Assembly (NCBI RefSeq): GCF_008086595.1
Contig: NZ_RXYA01000007.1
Coordinates: 62,001-126,000 of the forward strand
DNA: 64,000 bases
Direction of reading: 5' to 3'
Origin: Acetobacterium paludosum
GTDB taxonomy: Bacteria > Bacillota > Clostridia > Eubacteriales > Eubacteriaceae
A program made the position numbers and the translations under genes. The notes beneath the pieces were generated by a model, which saw only the letters and a program-made list of their open reading frames with translations, did no database searches and had not been told where the DNA came from. Below are positions 1 through 8,538 of the stretch, in pieces (position 1 is the first letter of the stretch; each line of letters opens with the position of its first letter).

Positions 1-1
1 T

Positions 2-1849
2 ATTAGCGATATGAATGCAAATACCATTAGGGTTTATACCATTTTAAAACCTGATTTTTATAATGCCCTGCTAGAATATAATCAAAGCGCGAAAACGCCG
101 CTATTATTGATCCAAGGTGTCTGGATTAATGAAGAAGATATTGCCACCTACATGGATGCCTATAATCCAGAGATCAAGGATAAGTTTAAAAGTGAAATAG
201 AAGCAACCATTGACGTTTTGCACGGAAATAAAATCGTGCAAAAACAGACAGGACATGCCTATGGGGTCTATGAAGCCGATGTATCTCAATATGTAATTGG
301 GTATATTATGGGAATCGAATGGGATCCGGGTTTTGTGATGACGACGAATAATAACAACTCGGAAAAGACAAATTATGATGGCCAATATCTTTACAGTGTG
401 AATGCTTCTCCCTTTGAGAATTTTTTATGTGAATCAGGGAATGATTGCATTGCCTACGAAACGGATCATTATAAAATGCAAAAAACGGTGAGCTTTGTAA
501 ATTGGCCCACAACCGATATGCTGAGTCATCCCAATGAACCTCTTGAAAACGAAGACAGTGTGTCAGTCAATATGGAACATATTAAAAAGAAAGATACATT
601 TAAACCCGGCCTGTTTGCTTCCTATCATATCTATCCTTATTATCCTAATTTTATGAATTATCAGAAGCAGTACATTAATAATAAAGATGAGAATGGAAAT
701 GTGGATACCTATGGAGGTTATTTAGCGGATCTGAAAAAGCAGCATACCATGCCTATTCTTGTGGCAGAGTTTGGAATACCCGCTGGTCGTGGTAAGGCTC
801 ATGATAATATTTACATGGGGTTTAATCAGGGGAATGTAACCGAGACACAACAAGGTGAAATGGAAGCATCAATGTTAAAAGACATATATAATGAGGGATA
901 TGCCGGTGGTTTGGTGTTTGCATTTCAGGATGAATGGTTTAAGAGAACCTGGAACACCATGGATTTAGATTTGCCACAACGACGCGCATATTGGAACAAC
1001 CAGCAAACCAATGAGCAGCACTTTGGTTTACTCGCCTTTGATTCCGGCGAAAAAGAATGCCCCTGCTATGTCGATGGGAATGCAAAAGAGTGGGAAGGTA
1101 GCACGCCGATTAGTACAAACAACGAAAATGAGTTGTTTGTAAAATCCGATGACGCCTATGTCTATTTCATGGTAAAGACATCAAATTACAATTTTGATCA
1201 AGATACTCTGATTATTCCGGTGGACACCATACAAAATCAAGGGAATACCAGCAATAATGATGTGAGTTTTGATAAAGCAGCTGATTTCTTGATTTCAATT
1301 AATGGAAAAGATAATTCGAGAATCATGGTCGACGCTTATTATGATAGTTTTCAGTATCTTTATGGTGAAAATAGCAACATAATTCCAAAGAAATCAGAAT
1401 TCAGTATTAATAATAGTGGCGCATTTGATCCCATGAATCTATACTTAAGTAAGGATTTGTATTTGCCGGAGGATAAAATTACGGTTCCCTTAAGTCAATA
1501 TGAAACAGGTAAACTTGCTTACGGAGATGGGAATCCCAATAACAGCGATTTTAATTCCCTGACGGATTTTTGTATGAAGGATAATATTCTTGAAATCAGA
1601 ATACCCTGGCAGCTCCTAAATTTTATGGATCCTTCTTCTAAAATAGTTATGAATGACTTGCATATTAATGGAATACAACCCCTGCAAATCGATGGTATTA
1701 ATGCTGGTGTGGGGATTTTAAATAATATGACCGATGCAAACATTGCGATGAATTTTTATGGTTGGGAAGATTGGGATATCCCAGTTTACCATGAACGACT
1801 GAAACCATCTTACTACATTTTAAAAGATGCATTTAATTTATATCAATAG
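2..1849 (+). CDS. Clan GH-A glycoside hydrolase with C-terminal beta domain (5' partial)
   Basis: Secreted or surface-type carbohydrate hydrolase, first gene seen in an exopolysaccharide operon. The frame is open to the window edge (codons Ile-Ser-Asp precede the first ATG at 11), so the true start and any signal peptide lie upstream. Counting from that ATG, a TIM-barrel-like half carries NTIRVYT at residues 4-10, a candidate acid/base Glu in GIEWDP (about residue 103) and a candidate nucleophile Glu in VAEFG (about residue 253), the arrangement expected of clan GH-A. From about residue 345 a second, beta-rich domain begins with VDGNAKEWEG, reminiscent of CBM9/DOMON-like modules. The next gene starts 11 bases after the stop. 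The exact GH family and substrate cannot be assigned by eye; hydrolysis or editing of the polymer made by the neighbouring synthase is inferred. Confidence 0.75.
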   Translation: MSDMNANTIRVYTILKPDFYNALLEYNQSAKTPLLLIQGVWINEEDIATYMDAYNPEIKDKFKSEIEATIDVLHGNKIVQKQTGHAYGVYEADVSQYVIGYIMGIEWDPGFVMTTNNNNSEKTNYDGQYLYSVNASPFENFLCESGNDCIAYETDHYKMQKTVSFVNWPTTDMLSHPNEPLENEDSVSVNMEHIKKKDTFKPGLFASYHIYPYYPNFMNYQKQYINNKDENGNVDTYGGYLADLKKQHTMPILVAEFGIPAGRGKAHDNIYMGFNQGNVTETQQGEMEASMLKDIYNEGYAGGLVFAFQDEWFKRTWNTMDLDLPQRRAYWNNQQTNEQHFGLLAFDSGEKECPCYVDGNAKEWEGSTPISTNNENELFVKSDDAYVYFMVKTSNYNFDQDTLIIPVDTIQNQGNTSNNDVSFDKAADFLISINGKDNSRIMVDAYYDSFQYLYGENSNIIPKKSEFSINNSGAFDPMNLYLSKDLYLPEDKITVPLSQYETGKLAYGDGNPNNSDFNSLTDFCMKDNILEIRIPWQLLNFMDPSSKIVMNDLHINGIQPLQIDGINAGVGILNNMTDANIAMNFYGWEDWDIPVYHERLKPSYYILKDAFNLYQ

Positions 1850-1860
1850 AGAGGCATGCA

Positions 1861-2982
1861 ATGAAGAGACGAAAAAATCGTAAAATAGTTGAAATAATGG
1901 TTTTTATTCTGGTCATTATCGTTGGGGCACCTTTTGGAGTCTGGTTTGTCCAACCTTCAAAAACTCTTGATGTCGTCATCATTGACAAAACGGTTCCCGA
2001 CACTACCTATCGGGAACACAAGGGCCTCATGTGGATACTCAATAATTTAAAGGTAAATAACGGGGAATTAAACAAACCATTTAAATATGAAGAGGATTAT
2101 TATGGCTTCTTTCCTTTGAATAACGAACAATACACCATCAAAGAGATTCCTGATAATCTGGGGAAGCCTGATTTAATCTATTTAACCGACACTTATGGTG
2201 TTTACAAAGAGGATTTCTACAATAAAAGTGATCAGGGTAATCGCTCAGGAATCATTTATGGTGGGACCCAGGAAAAAGAAGTAACCAGTATCAAGAATGC
2301 CCTCGATCATAATGTGATTATTGGAGAATTTAATATTTTAGCCAGCCCTACCGAAAGTCAGGCAAGAGCAGACCTGGAAAATATTTTTGGAATTAAATGG
2401 AATAACTGGATGGGTCGGTATTTTTCCGACCTTTCAAAAGAAAACCTTGAAATCCCCGCCTGGATGAAAGAAAATTATGCCATGCAATATGGAATAAAGT
2501 GGGACTTTACCGGAGCCGGTATTGTTTTAGTTGGTGCTGATGATACCATTATTGTTTTAAGAAATAATGTTGAATTGGGAAAAGACTTGAATTCCATAAA
2601 TTTTTCAGAAAATGTAAAAAATGAATTTCCAATAAGAAATAATACAAACTATTATTATTGGTTTGAAATAGCAAGTGCAGATAAAGATACTGAGGTTCTT
2701 GCTAACTATAAACTGGACGTAACTGAAGCCGGACAAAAAATATTGGATGAATATGAAATCCCCACAGTGTTTCCAGCGATTGTGAGGAAAACAGGGCCTT
2801 ACACCAGTTATTACTTTGCCGGTGATTTTGCAGACAGTAAGTCAACACCGAGTATTTATAATATGCCAGGAATTCCGTTTTTAAATCGGATTACAACTTT
2901 TGATGAAGACTCCAATCAAAATTACTTTTATTGGAATGTCTATTATCCTTTGATTGAAAAAATTATCAGCTCAATAAATTAG
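1861..2982 (+). CDS. Membrane-anchored extracytoplasmic protein of exopolysaccharide operon, unknown function
   Basis: I do not recognise the family. A basic N-terminus (MKRRKNRK) is followed by one hydrophobic segment at about residues 10-31 (VEIMVFILVIIVGAPFGVWF), so the remaining 340 residues probably sit outside the membrane on a single anchor. The ectodomain is rich in Asp, Asn and Tyr and has an ordered alpha/beta look (VVIIDKT, PDLIYLTDTYGV, GIVLVGADDTIIVL), reminiscent of a deacetylase or amidotransferase-like Rossmann fold, but no catalytic motif is evident. It lies between a glycosidase and a HEAT-repeat protein with 11- and 14-base gaps, so co-transcription is very likely. A role in assembly or export of the polymer is inferred only from context. 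Confidence 0.8.
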   Translation: MKRRKNRKIVEIMVFILVIIVGAPFGVWFVQPSKTLDVVIIDKTVPDTTYREHKGLMWILNNLKVNNGELNKPFKYEEDYYGFFPLNNEQYTIKEIPDNLGKPDLIYLTDTYGVYKEDFYNKSDQGNRSGIIYGGTQEKEVTSIKNALDHNVIIGEFNILASPTESQARADLENIFGIKWNNWMGRYFSDLSKENLEIPAWMKENYAMQYGIKWDFTGAGIVLVGADDTIIVLRNNVELGKDLNSINFSENVKNEFPIRNNTNYYYWFEIASADKDTEVLANYKLDVTEAGQKILDEYEIPTVFPAIVRKTGPYTSYYFAGDFADSKSTPSIYNMPGIPFLNRITTFDEDSNQNYFYWNVYYPLIEKIISSIN

Positions 2983-2996
2983 GATGGTGAAAAAAA

Positions 2997-4070
2997 ATGT
3001 TTTCAAATAATATGCAGTCATTTATTATCTTAAACATATATATACTAATCATCGTCAATGTCATCTTGCTAATATCTGTTTATTATCAAATCATAAAAGA
3101 CAAGATTAAAAAAAAGCGCTATGAAAAAAAATCCATTTATTTAAAACCAATGATTATTGCCTTTCTAAATGACGAAAACCATGAGGTGCAGGTCAAACGG
3201 GAATTAAAGAACAATTATTTGAAAATGATAGCCATAGACATAATGGTAGAATATGCAGAAGCAAATCATGTAAATCTCAGCACACAATTTGTTAGTCTTA
3301 ATTTGGTAGACTTAGTCATTAAAAAATTAAGAAAGAAACTGAACATCATTTATCTGAAAAAGCTGGCTTTAATGGGATCTGAACAGGCATATGATATCCT
3401 AATGGATTTTGCCCAGTCTGAAGATTTGGACATCAGCTATATGAGCTATTTTGGACTAGCGCGTATCAATGCTCAAAAAGATAAAAAAATAGCAGCCATC
3501 CAGCAGTTGGTTCGCTCCGATATTTTCAGGGATCGAATTATTGAGATTTTGAGACAGTTTGATCTGGCTTTTGAAGAATGGCTCGAGCTGCTGGAAAAAG
3601 AGGAATCAGTCAAAGGAAAAATTATTTTTATAAAAGTAATTATGATAAAAGATGATATTCTAAGAGAAGACTATTCCGATCATTTGGAAAAATTCTTGAA
3701 TGATCAGAGAGAAGTGAAAATTGCGGCAATTGAAGCATTAGGCAACAGCCGGAATGCAAAATATATTGATGTGCTGAGAAGAATATATGAAAATGAAGAA
3801 AATTGGCAAGTCAGAGTGGCTGTTGCAAAAGGTCTCAGCAGTTTTAAATTTGAAAGTGTCAAAGATGTTTTGCTGAAAATGACAAAAGACAGCGAGTGGT
3901 GGGTACGCTATAATGCGATTAAATCAATAGTGGCAATGGGTGAAGATGGTTTGTTCAGTCTTATCGATTTGTCACTTGAATCAAGTGATGAAAAGATTTC
4001 TGATTTAGCCTATTATTTTTTAAATGCTAATCACGATGTTTACAATACAGTAAAGAATATTGAGGTGTAA
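2997..4070 (+). CDS. HEAT-repeat protein with N-terminal membrane anchor
   Basis: One N-terminal transmembrane helix at about residues 8-29 (FIILNIYILIIVNVILLISVYY) precedes a basic stretch and a long all-helical domain. HEAT-type repeats are clearest in the last third, for example VKIAAIEALGNSRNAKYIDVL followed by WQVRVAVAKGLSSFKFESV and WWVRYNAIKSIVAMGEDGL. Such repeats form a scaffold for protein partners; the likely partner is the glycosyltransferase whose start codon lies 3 bases after this stop. By charge the helical domain should face the cytoplasm. HEAT-repeat genes next to family-2 glycosyltransferases are common in Firmicutes polysaccharide loci, but their task is not established. 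Confidence 0.85.
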   Translation: MFSNNMQSFIILNIYILIIVNVILLISVYYQIIKDKIKKKRYEKKSIYLKPMIIAFLNDENHEVQVKRELKNNYLKMIAIDIMVEYAEANHVNLSTQFVSLNLVDLVIKKLRKKLNIIYLKKLALMGSEQAYDILMDFAQSEDLDISYMSYFGLARINAQKDKKIAAIQQLVRSDIFRDRIIEILRQFDLAFEEWLELLEKEESVKGKIIFIKVIMIKDDILREDYSDHLEKFLNDQREVKIAAIEALGNSRNAKYIDVLRRIYENEENWQVRVAVAKGLSSFKFESVKDVLLKMTKDSEWWVRYNAIKSIVAMGEDGLFSLIDLSLESSDEKISDLAYYFLNANHDVYNTVKNIEV

Positions 4071-4073
4071 TAA

Positions 4074-5471
4074 ATGGATATAATCGTAAACAGCATCGCA
4101 ATTTACAGCCAAATAATATTCGTGTATTTTTTTGTCGTCAGCTTGTTATATGTCTTATTAATACTCATATCCTCGGGAGAGCTCAAGGAATTTGTTAAGC
4201 GCATTAATAATGATGTTACCATTATCAGTAATTATACAAAACCCATTTCCGTCATTATCCCAGCTTTCAATGAAGAGGCAACAATTATCGATAATATTAT
4301 TTCACTTTTAGATCTAAATTATCCCGAATTTGAAATAATTGTGATAAATGACGGTTCCTCAGACAATACTCTGGAGAAAACAATCGACTATTTCAATTTG
4401 AGAAGAATTGACGTAGAAATAAATATGCAAGTTGATTGTAAAGAAATTAGAGGGGTCTATGGATCCTTTGTTATTCCAAATCTTGTTATTGTAGATAAAT
4501 TGAATGGCGGAAAAGCAGATGCTTTAAACGCAGGAATCAATTTATCCCGGTATCCCCTTTTTTGTGGAATTGATGCAGATTGTATCATCGAAAAAAATGC
4601 CTTATTAAGAATTGTAAAGCCATTTCTCATTCATGAAGATACTATTGCAGTTGGTGGTATTATCAGAATAGCAAATGGATGTACCATCAAAGAAGGCAAA
4701 TTATTGGAAGCAAAATTACCCAAGCAAGCCATTGTCAGATTTCAAATTATTGAATATTTCAGAGCCTTTTTAACGAGTCGAATTGGGTGGGAAAGAATCA
4801 ATGCACTGCTAATTATTTCTGGAGCTTTCGGGGTCTTTAAAAAATCAGCGGTGGTTGCTGTGGGAGGATACAGTACAACTATTGGGGAAGATATGGAACT
4901 CACTTTAAAAATGCATGAATATTTTAGAAAAAACAAACTGAAATATAAAATTGATTTTGCGTCAGATGCTGTCTGCTGGACACAGGCACCAGACACGCTA
5001 AAAGATCTTAAGTCTCAACGAATTAGATGGCAACGCGGTTTGAGTGATTCCCTTCTGAAGCATAAGAAAATGATATTTAACCCTAAATATGGGACAGTGG
5101 GAATTTTAGCCATGCCATATTTCTTTTTAGTGGAAATGATCGGTCCTGTCATTGAGACTTTTGGTTATTTCATGTTTATTATTGCAATCATTACTGGAAG
5201 TGTTTCAAAATTCTTCATCTTTGTTTTTTTAATGGCTTTTCTATTTGGTATATTGTTTTCACTTTCAGGGATATTATTTGAAGAATTTTCTTACAAACGC
5301 TATAGTGGGTTTAAAGAAATTTCTAAACTTATACTTTACAGCTTTTTAGAGCAATTTTTTTATCGCCAACTTACGGTATGGTGGCGAGTCCGATCTTTTT
5401 TTAATTTCAAAAAAGGAAGTAAGGATTGGGGTACAATAAAAAGAAATACCTTTTCAAACAAGGAGGAATAA
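4074..5471 (+). CDS. Processive family-2 glycosyltransferase (polysaccharide synthase)
   Basis: Membrane-embedded GT2 synthase that would polymerise a UDP-sugar and extrude the chain. It has an N-terminal helix (about residues 8-33), a cytoplasmic GT-A domain and several C-terminal helices (about 340-395). The full set of processive motifs is visible: NDGSSD with Asp93, the DAD motif at 167-169, the acceptor Asp273 in GED, and QRIRW at 315-319 (the QxxRW signature of cellulose/hyaluronan/mixed-linkage glucan synthases). There is no fused PilZ domain, so any cyclic-di-GMP control would need a separate protein. It sits mid-operon, overlapping regulation with the HEAT gene (3-base gap) and starting the ferritin-like gene directly at its stop. 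Sugar specificity cannot be read from the sequence; the GH16 gene nearby suggests a beta-glucan. Confidence 0.9.
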   Translation: MDIIVNSIAIYSQIIFVYFFVVSLLYVLLILISSGELKEFVKRINNDVTIISNYTKPISVIIPAFNEEATIIDNIISLLDLNYPEFEIIVINDGSSDNTLEKTIDYFNLRRIDVEINMQVDCKEIRGVYGSFVIPNLVIVDKLNGGKADALNAGINLSRYPLFCGIDADCIIEKNALLRIVKPFLIHEDTIAVGGIIRIANGCTIKEGKLLEAKLPKQAIVRFQIIEYFRAFLTSRIGWERINALLIISGAFGVFKKSAVVAVGGYSTTIGEDMELTLKMHEYFRKNKLKYKIDFASDAVCWTQAPDTLKDLKSQRIRWQRGLSDSLLKHKKMIFNPKYGTVGILAMPYFFLVEMIGPVIETFGYFMFIIAIITGSVSKFFIFVFLMAFLFGILFSLSGILFEEFSYKRYSGFKEISKLILYSFLEQFFYRQLTVWWRVRSFFNFKKGSKDWGTIKRNTFSNKEE

Positions 5472-5918
5472 ATGAATTTACAAGAATATTTTTTAGAGCT
5501 TTCTCATGTTGAGAAACTCGGAGAAGATTTATATGAAGAATTTTCCGAATCATGCAGCGAAAAATTAAAACCGGTTGTTCTTGCCTTTTCCCAGGAAGAA
5601 GCAAAGCATCAGCGATTAATGTTAGATCTATCTAGAGACGAACACATAAAAGATGAAATGGTAAATAAAGAAATTGAATTGATTTTAAACCAACAAATCG
5701 ATCATATAAAAATTAATGGAGGAAAACTTGATATCCATTCAGAGAAAGAATTTTTTCAATTTGCTTTGCAAGTAGAAAAGAATTCCATAGATATCTATTC
5801 AGCGCAATTAAGTGTATATGAAAAAGAGTCGAATAAATATAAAATGTTTAAAAATATTACTAAAGAAGAAAGAAAACATATGTTGTTTATTTTAGATCGA
5901 CTTTATGAACTTAAATAA
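5472..5918 (+). CDS. Ferritin-like / rubrerythrin-type diiron protein
   Basis: A 148-residue four-helix-bundle protein. It carries the paired diiron signature twice: an early Glu (VEKLGEDLYEEF), EEAKHQ near residue 40, then VEKNSIDIY near 103 and EERKHM near 134, the pattern of rubrerythrin-like erythrin domains. No C-terminal rubredoxin (CxxC) domain is present. The start ATG follows GGAGG with ideal spacing and directly abuts the glycosyltransferase stop, so the two are translationally linked. Family members reduce peroxide or store iron; why one is embedded in a polysaccharide operon is unclear. A protective or surface-redox task is possible but is inference. Confidence 0.85.
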   Translation: MNLQEYFLELSHVEKLGEDLYEEFSESCSEKLKPVVLAFSQEEAKHQRLMLDLSRDEHIKDEMVNKEIELILNQQIDHIKINGGKLDIHSEKEFFQFALQVEKNSIDIYSAQLSVYEKESNKYKMFKNITKEERKHMLFILDRLYELK

Positions 5919-5963
5919 GAAAACAGACATCTGAATTTGTGCCAAAAAAGATTAGGAGCTATG

Positions 5964-6953
5964 ATGAGAAGGGTACTACTGTTTATTATCAGTATAACTG
6001 TACTTGGCCTTACAGGTTGTCATTTAAATAATGAAAACCTCGTGATTAAAAGTTTTCATCACCCGAATGGCGTATATTTTTGTCAAGAAAAAGTCAGTTC
6101 TGAAATAAATATTCTTAATCCAATGAAAAATGAAAAAGAAGTTTGGGTTGAGTTTGAAATCAAAGATAATTCTGACAATCAGATCGATTCATCTATACAG
6201 AAAGAGACAATTTCTTCGGAAAAAGAAACGCATGTCGCTCTTGATTGGACCATTCCAGTTGATTTTAAGAGTGGCAGTTATAAAACTGAAATTATTGTTT
6301 GGGACAAATCTCCAGAAAATTCCGACGCTAAAGAAATTGCTCAAAGTGTAGATCAAAAAGGCTTTTTAATCTTTAAGAGCCAAGATGATTTTAATGAACT
6401 GGATGGGAATGTTTGGTTAGTGTCAGAAGGTAATCTTGGCAGAAGTGAATTGAAAAGTGAGAATGTAACATTAAATAATGGTTTGTTAAGCATTGAAATG
6501 CCCCAAAATACTCTTAATGGTGGAGAGATATATTCCAAAGAACTTAAAGATTACGGGGCTTTTGAAACGAGGATGAAACTACCTGATGCACCGTCTTCAA
6601 TCACAGGCTTTTTTCTATACAAGGCTCCGGACTATTTTTATGAAATTGACATTGAAGTCTATAATCAGTCAGATGGAAACCTAATGCTTACGACTTACTC
6701 AGATGGCGAAAAAAAGAATGTTTATAGTGGTAACTTGGACTTTGATCCAACAAAAGATTTTCATGACTATCGAATAGAATATCAGAAGGATCATGTCGCG
6801 TTTTACATTGATAATATTTTTATCCAAAGCTGGTCAGATGGTTTTCCGAAAGAAGGAATGTATTTAATGATTAACTGTTGGTATCCTAAATGGCTGGATG
6901 GAGAAAAACCAAAAGAAAACCAATACTTATTGGTAGACTGGATCAGATTTTGA
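5964..6953 (+). CDS. GH16 family lipoprotein, lichenase-type active site
   Basis: Secreted lipoprotein with a beta-glucanase domain. The start is chosen at the second of two ATGs (5961, 5964) because AGGAG at 5954-5958 is correctly spaced for it; a longer frame from TTG 5937 lacks a site. The signal peptide ends in the lipobox LTGC with lipidated Cys19. Residues about 25-125 form an immunoglobulin-like beta domain; about 130-330 are a GH16 jelly roll. The catalytic motif is EIDIE (Glu227, Asp229, Glu231), the ExDxE spacing without beta-bulge found in lichenases and xyloglucan-active enzymes, rather than ExDxxE of laminarinases. As the last gene of the operon it may trim or release the glucan made by the GT2 synthase. 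Confidence 0.88.
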   Translation: MRRVLLFIISITVLGLTGCHLNNENLVIKSFHHPNGVYFCQEKVSSEINILNPMKNEKEVWVEFEIKDNSDNQIDSSIQKETISSEKETHVALDWTIPVDFKSGSYKTEIIVWDKSPENSDAKEIAQSVDQKGFLIFKSQDDFNELDGNVWLVSEGNLGRSELKSENVTLNNGLLSIEMPQNTLNGGEIYSKELKDYGAFETRMKLPDAPSSITGFFLYKAPDYFYEIDIEVYNQSDGNLMLTTYSDGEKKNVYSGNLDFDPTKDFHDYRIEYQKDHVAFYIDNIFIQSWSDGFPKEGMYLMINCWYPKWLDGEKPKENQYLLVDWIRF

Positions 6954-7120
6954 TAAAGATTTAATTTTCGTTCCGGGAGACAGAATTTCATGCTAAACTT
7001 TCTGCTCTAAATTGCATTTCTAATTGTTGCATAGTCTGAAAATCTGTGGATATTTGAGCCAAGGCAGTTTTACAAGAAAAATTGTAGAATCCGTTTTAGC
7101 TCTTTTTTGATTAAATGCTA

Positions 7121-7149
7121 TTCATTATAATAAATATTTATGCTATACT
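7121..7149 (+). promoter_or_regulatory. Extended -10 promoter for the corrinoid/GntR operon
   Basis: TTCATT (7121-7126), a 17-base spacer ending in TGC, and TATACT (7144-7149) form a plausible extended -10 sigma-A promoter 30 bases upstream of the corrinoid protein gene. Confidence 0.45.
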
Positions 7150-7179
7150 AAAATTAAATTAAAAAAATGAGGGTTTATA

Positions 7180-7818
7180 ATGGAAGAGCTACTTATTCAA
7201 GCGGTGAAAGATGTCAATGAAAAGGATATTCTAATGTTGGTTGACCAGGCATTCGCGACCGGTTATAAACCGGATCAAATTATCGAATTGCTAAAAAAGG
7301 GAATGGACTGCGTTGGTAAAGAATACGAAACCGGGAACTATTTTATCGCTGATTTAATGATGTCTGGTATTATTTTCAAAGAAATTCTTTCTCAAGAACG
7401 TATGCAGCCCAGCACATCAAAGAAAAATCAGAATTATAATGGCACTATTCTGATCGGAACTGTAAAGGGTGATCTTCATGATATTGGAAAAGGTCTTTTT
7501 TCCGGTTTGGCACTATCATGCGGTTATAACGTTATTGATCTTGGTGTCGATGTTTCTCCGCAGACCTTTGTTGATCAGATTATAAAACTCAAGCCCGAAA
7601 TTCTTGCATTAAGCGGGGTGTTGCATACCGCTATTAAAAGTATGAAAAACACAGTAGATCTTATTGAAGAGAACGGATTAAGAAATCAAATAAAAATTAT
7701 TGTTGGTGGAAATCCCCTTACTCAGGAAACATTTCATTTTATCGGAGCTGATGCATTCAGCCGTGATGCCACCGAGGGAATTAATATTATAAAAAGCTGG
7801 ACTCAAGAACAAAAATAA
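7180..7818 (+). CDS. Corrinoid-binding methyl carrier protein (MtaC/MtvC-like)
   Basis: Carries a cobalamin cofactor that shuttles a methyl group between a substrate methyltransferase and a tetrahydrofolate methyltransferase. An N-terminal helical cap (about residues 1-85) precedes a Rossmann-like B12 domain with the diagnostic DxHxxG motif (Asp98, His100, Gly103), the SGVLHT stretch and the late GG motif (VGGNPL). At 212 residues it is the usual size of these proteins. It is followed 12 bases later by two GntR regulator genes and shares little more than motifs with the second corrinoid protein at 10.3 kb. In acetogens such proteins serve O-demethylation or methylamine/betaine use; the substrate here is unknown. 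Confidence 0.93.
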   Translation: MEELLIQAVKDVNEKDILMLVDQAFATGYKPDQIIELLKKGMDCVGKEYETGNYFIADLMMSGIIFKEILSQERMQPSTSKKNQNYNGTILIGTVKGDLHDIGKGLFSGLALSCGYNVIDLGVDVSPQTFVDQIIKLKPEILALSGVLHTAIKSMKNTVDLIEENGLRNQIKIIVGGNPLTQETFHFIGADAFSRDATEGINIIKSWTQEQK

Positions 7819-7830
7819 AGGGAGAATAAT

Positions 7831-8538
7831 ATGGCTGAACCGGTTTATTTGAAAATTGCTGACGATATCCGAAAGCAGATTACTTACGGACTTCTCAGTG
7901 CCAATGATCCTCTTTCTTCAGAAAAAGAACTTTGTTCTAAATACAGTGTCAGTCGAATGACAGTGAGAAAATCACTATCTATTCTCGTAGATGAAAATCT
8001 GCTTTACTCTGTGCCGGGAAAAGGTTATTTTACAAAAAAAATTAATCGTGATAAATATCTCTTTTTATTCGATGAACTGGATATTCTGATCGGTTCAAAT
8101 AAAGAAAGTCAACTGATGGAAGTTGAAATTATCAAACCCACTGCTGAATTGATTTATCATCTGAGAGTTTCGCCTGATAAACGGATTGTCGTGATCAAAC
8201 ATCTCCTTTACAGTGATGGCGAAATTGTCGCTTATGACATAAAATACATCCCATATTTTACAGGAATACCCATTGTGGAAAAAGAAATAAATTACATTAC
8301 ATTTCCGGAAATTATTGCCAGCCGAACATCGATATTTGATGTTCATCGAAAAATCGCAATTAGCATGGAAATCCCCCCTGATGAAATCATCAATTTATTG
8401 AATCTTTCGCTTTACGATCCGGTAATTATCATTCAACAGCATATATTGGATCAAGAAGGTTTACCCATTGGATTTGGACAATTGTATTGTCATTATAAAA
8501 AATGTCGCATTGAAGGAATTTCTGTAATAGGTGAATAA
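7831..8538 (+). CDS. GntR/HutC-family transcriptional regulator
   Basis: Likely ligand-sensing repressor of the methyl-transfer genes. Residues 1-75 form the GntR winged helix (PVYLKIADDIRKQI, then SSEKELCSKYSVSRMTVRKS, wing PGKGYFTKK). Residues about 90-235 resemble a UTRA effector domain of HutC type. It lies 12 bases after the corrinoid protein gene, and its stop codon is immediately followed by the ATG of a second GntR regulator, so both are made from one transcript. The effector is unknown; in comparable loci it would be the methyl donor or its demethylated product. A possible binding site lies downstream of the 9305 promoter. Confidence 0.9.
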   Translation: MAEPVYLKIADDIRKQITYGLLSANDPLSSEKELCSKYSVSRMTVRKSLSILVDENLLYSVPGKGYFTKKINRDKYLFLFDELDILIGSNKESQLMEVEIIKPTAELIYHLRVSPDKRIVVIKHLLYSDGEIVAYDIKYIPYFTGIPIVEKEINYITFPEIIASRTSIFDVHRKIAISMEIPPDEIINLLNLSLYDPVIIIQQHILDQEGLPIGFGQLYCHYKKCRIEGISVIGE

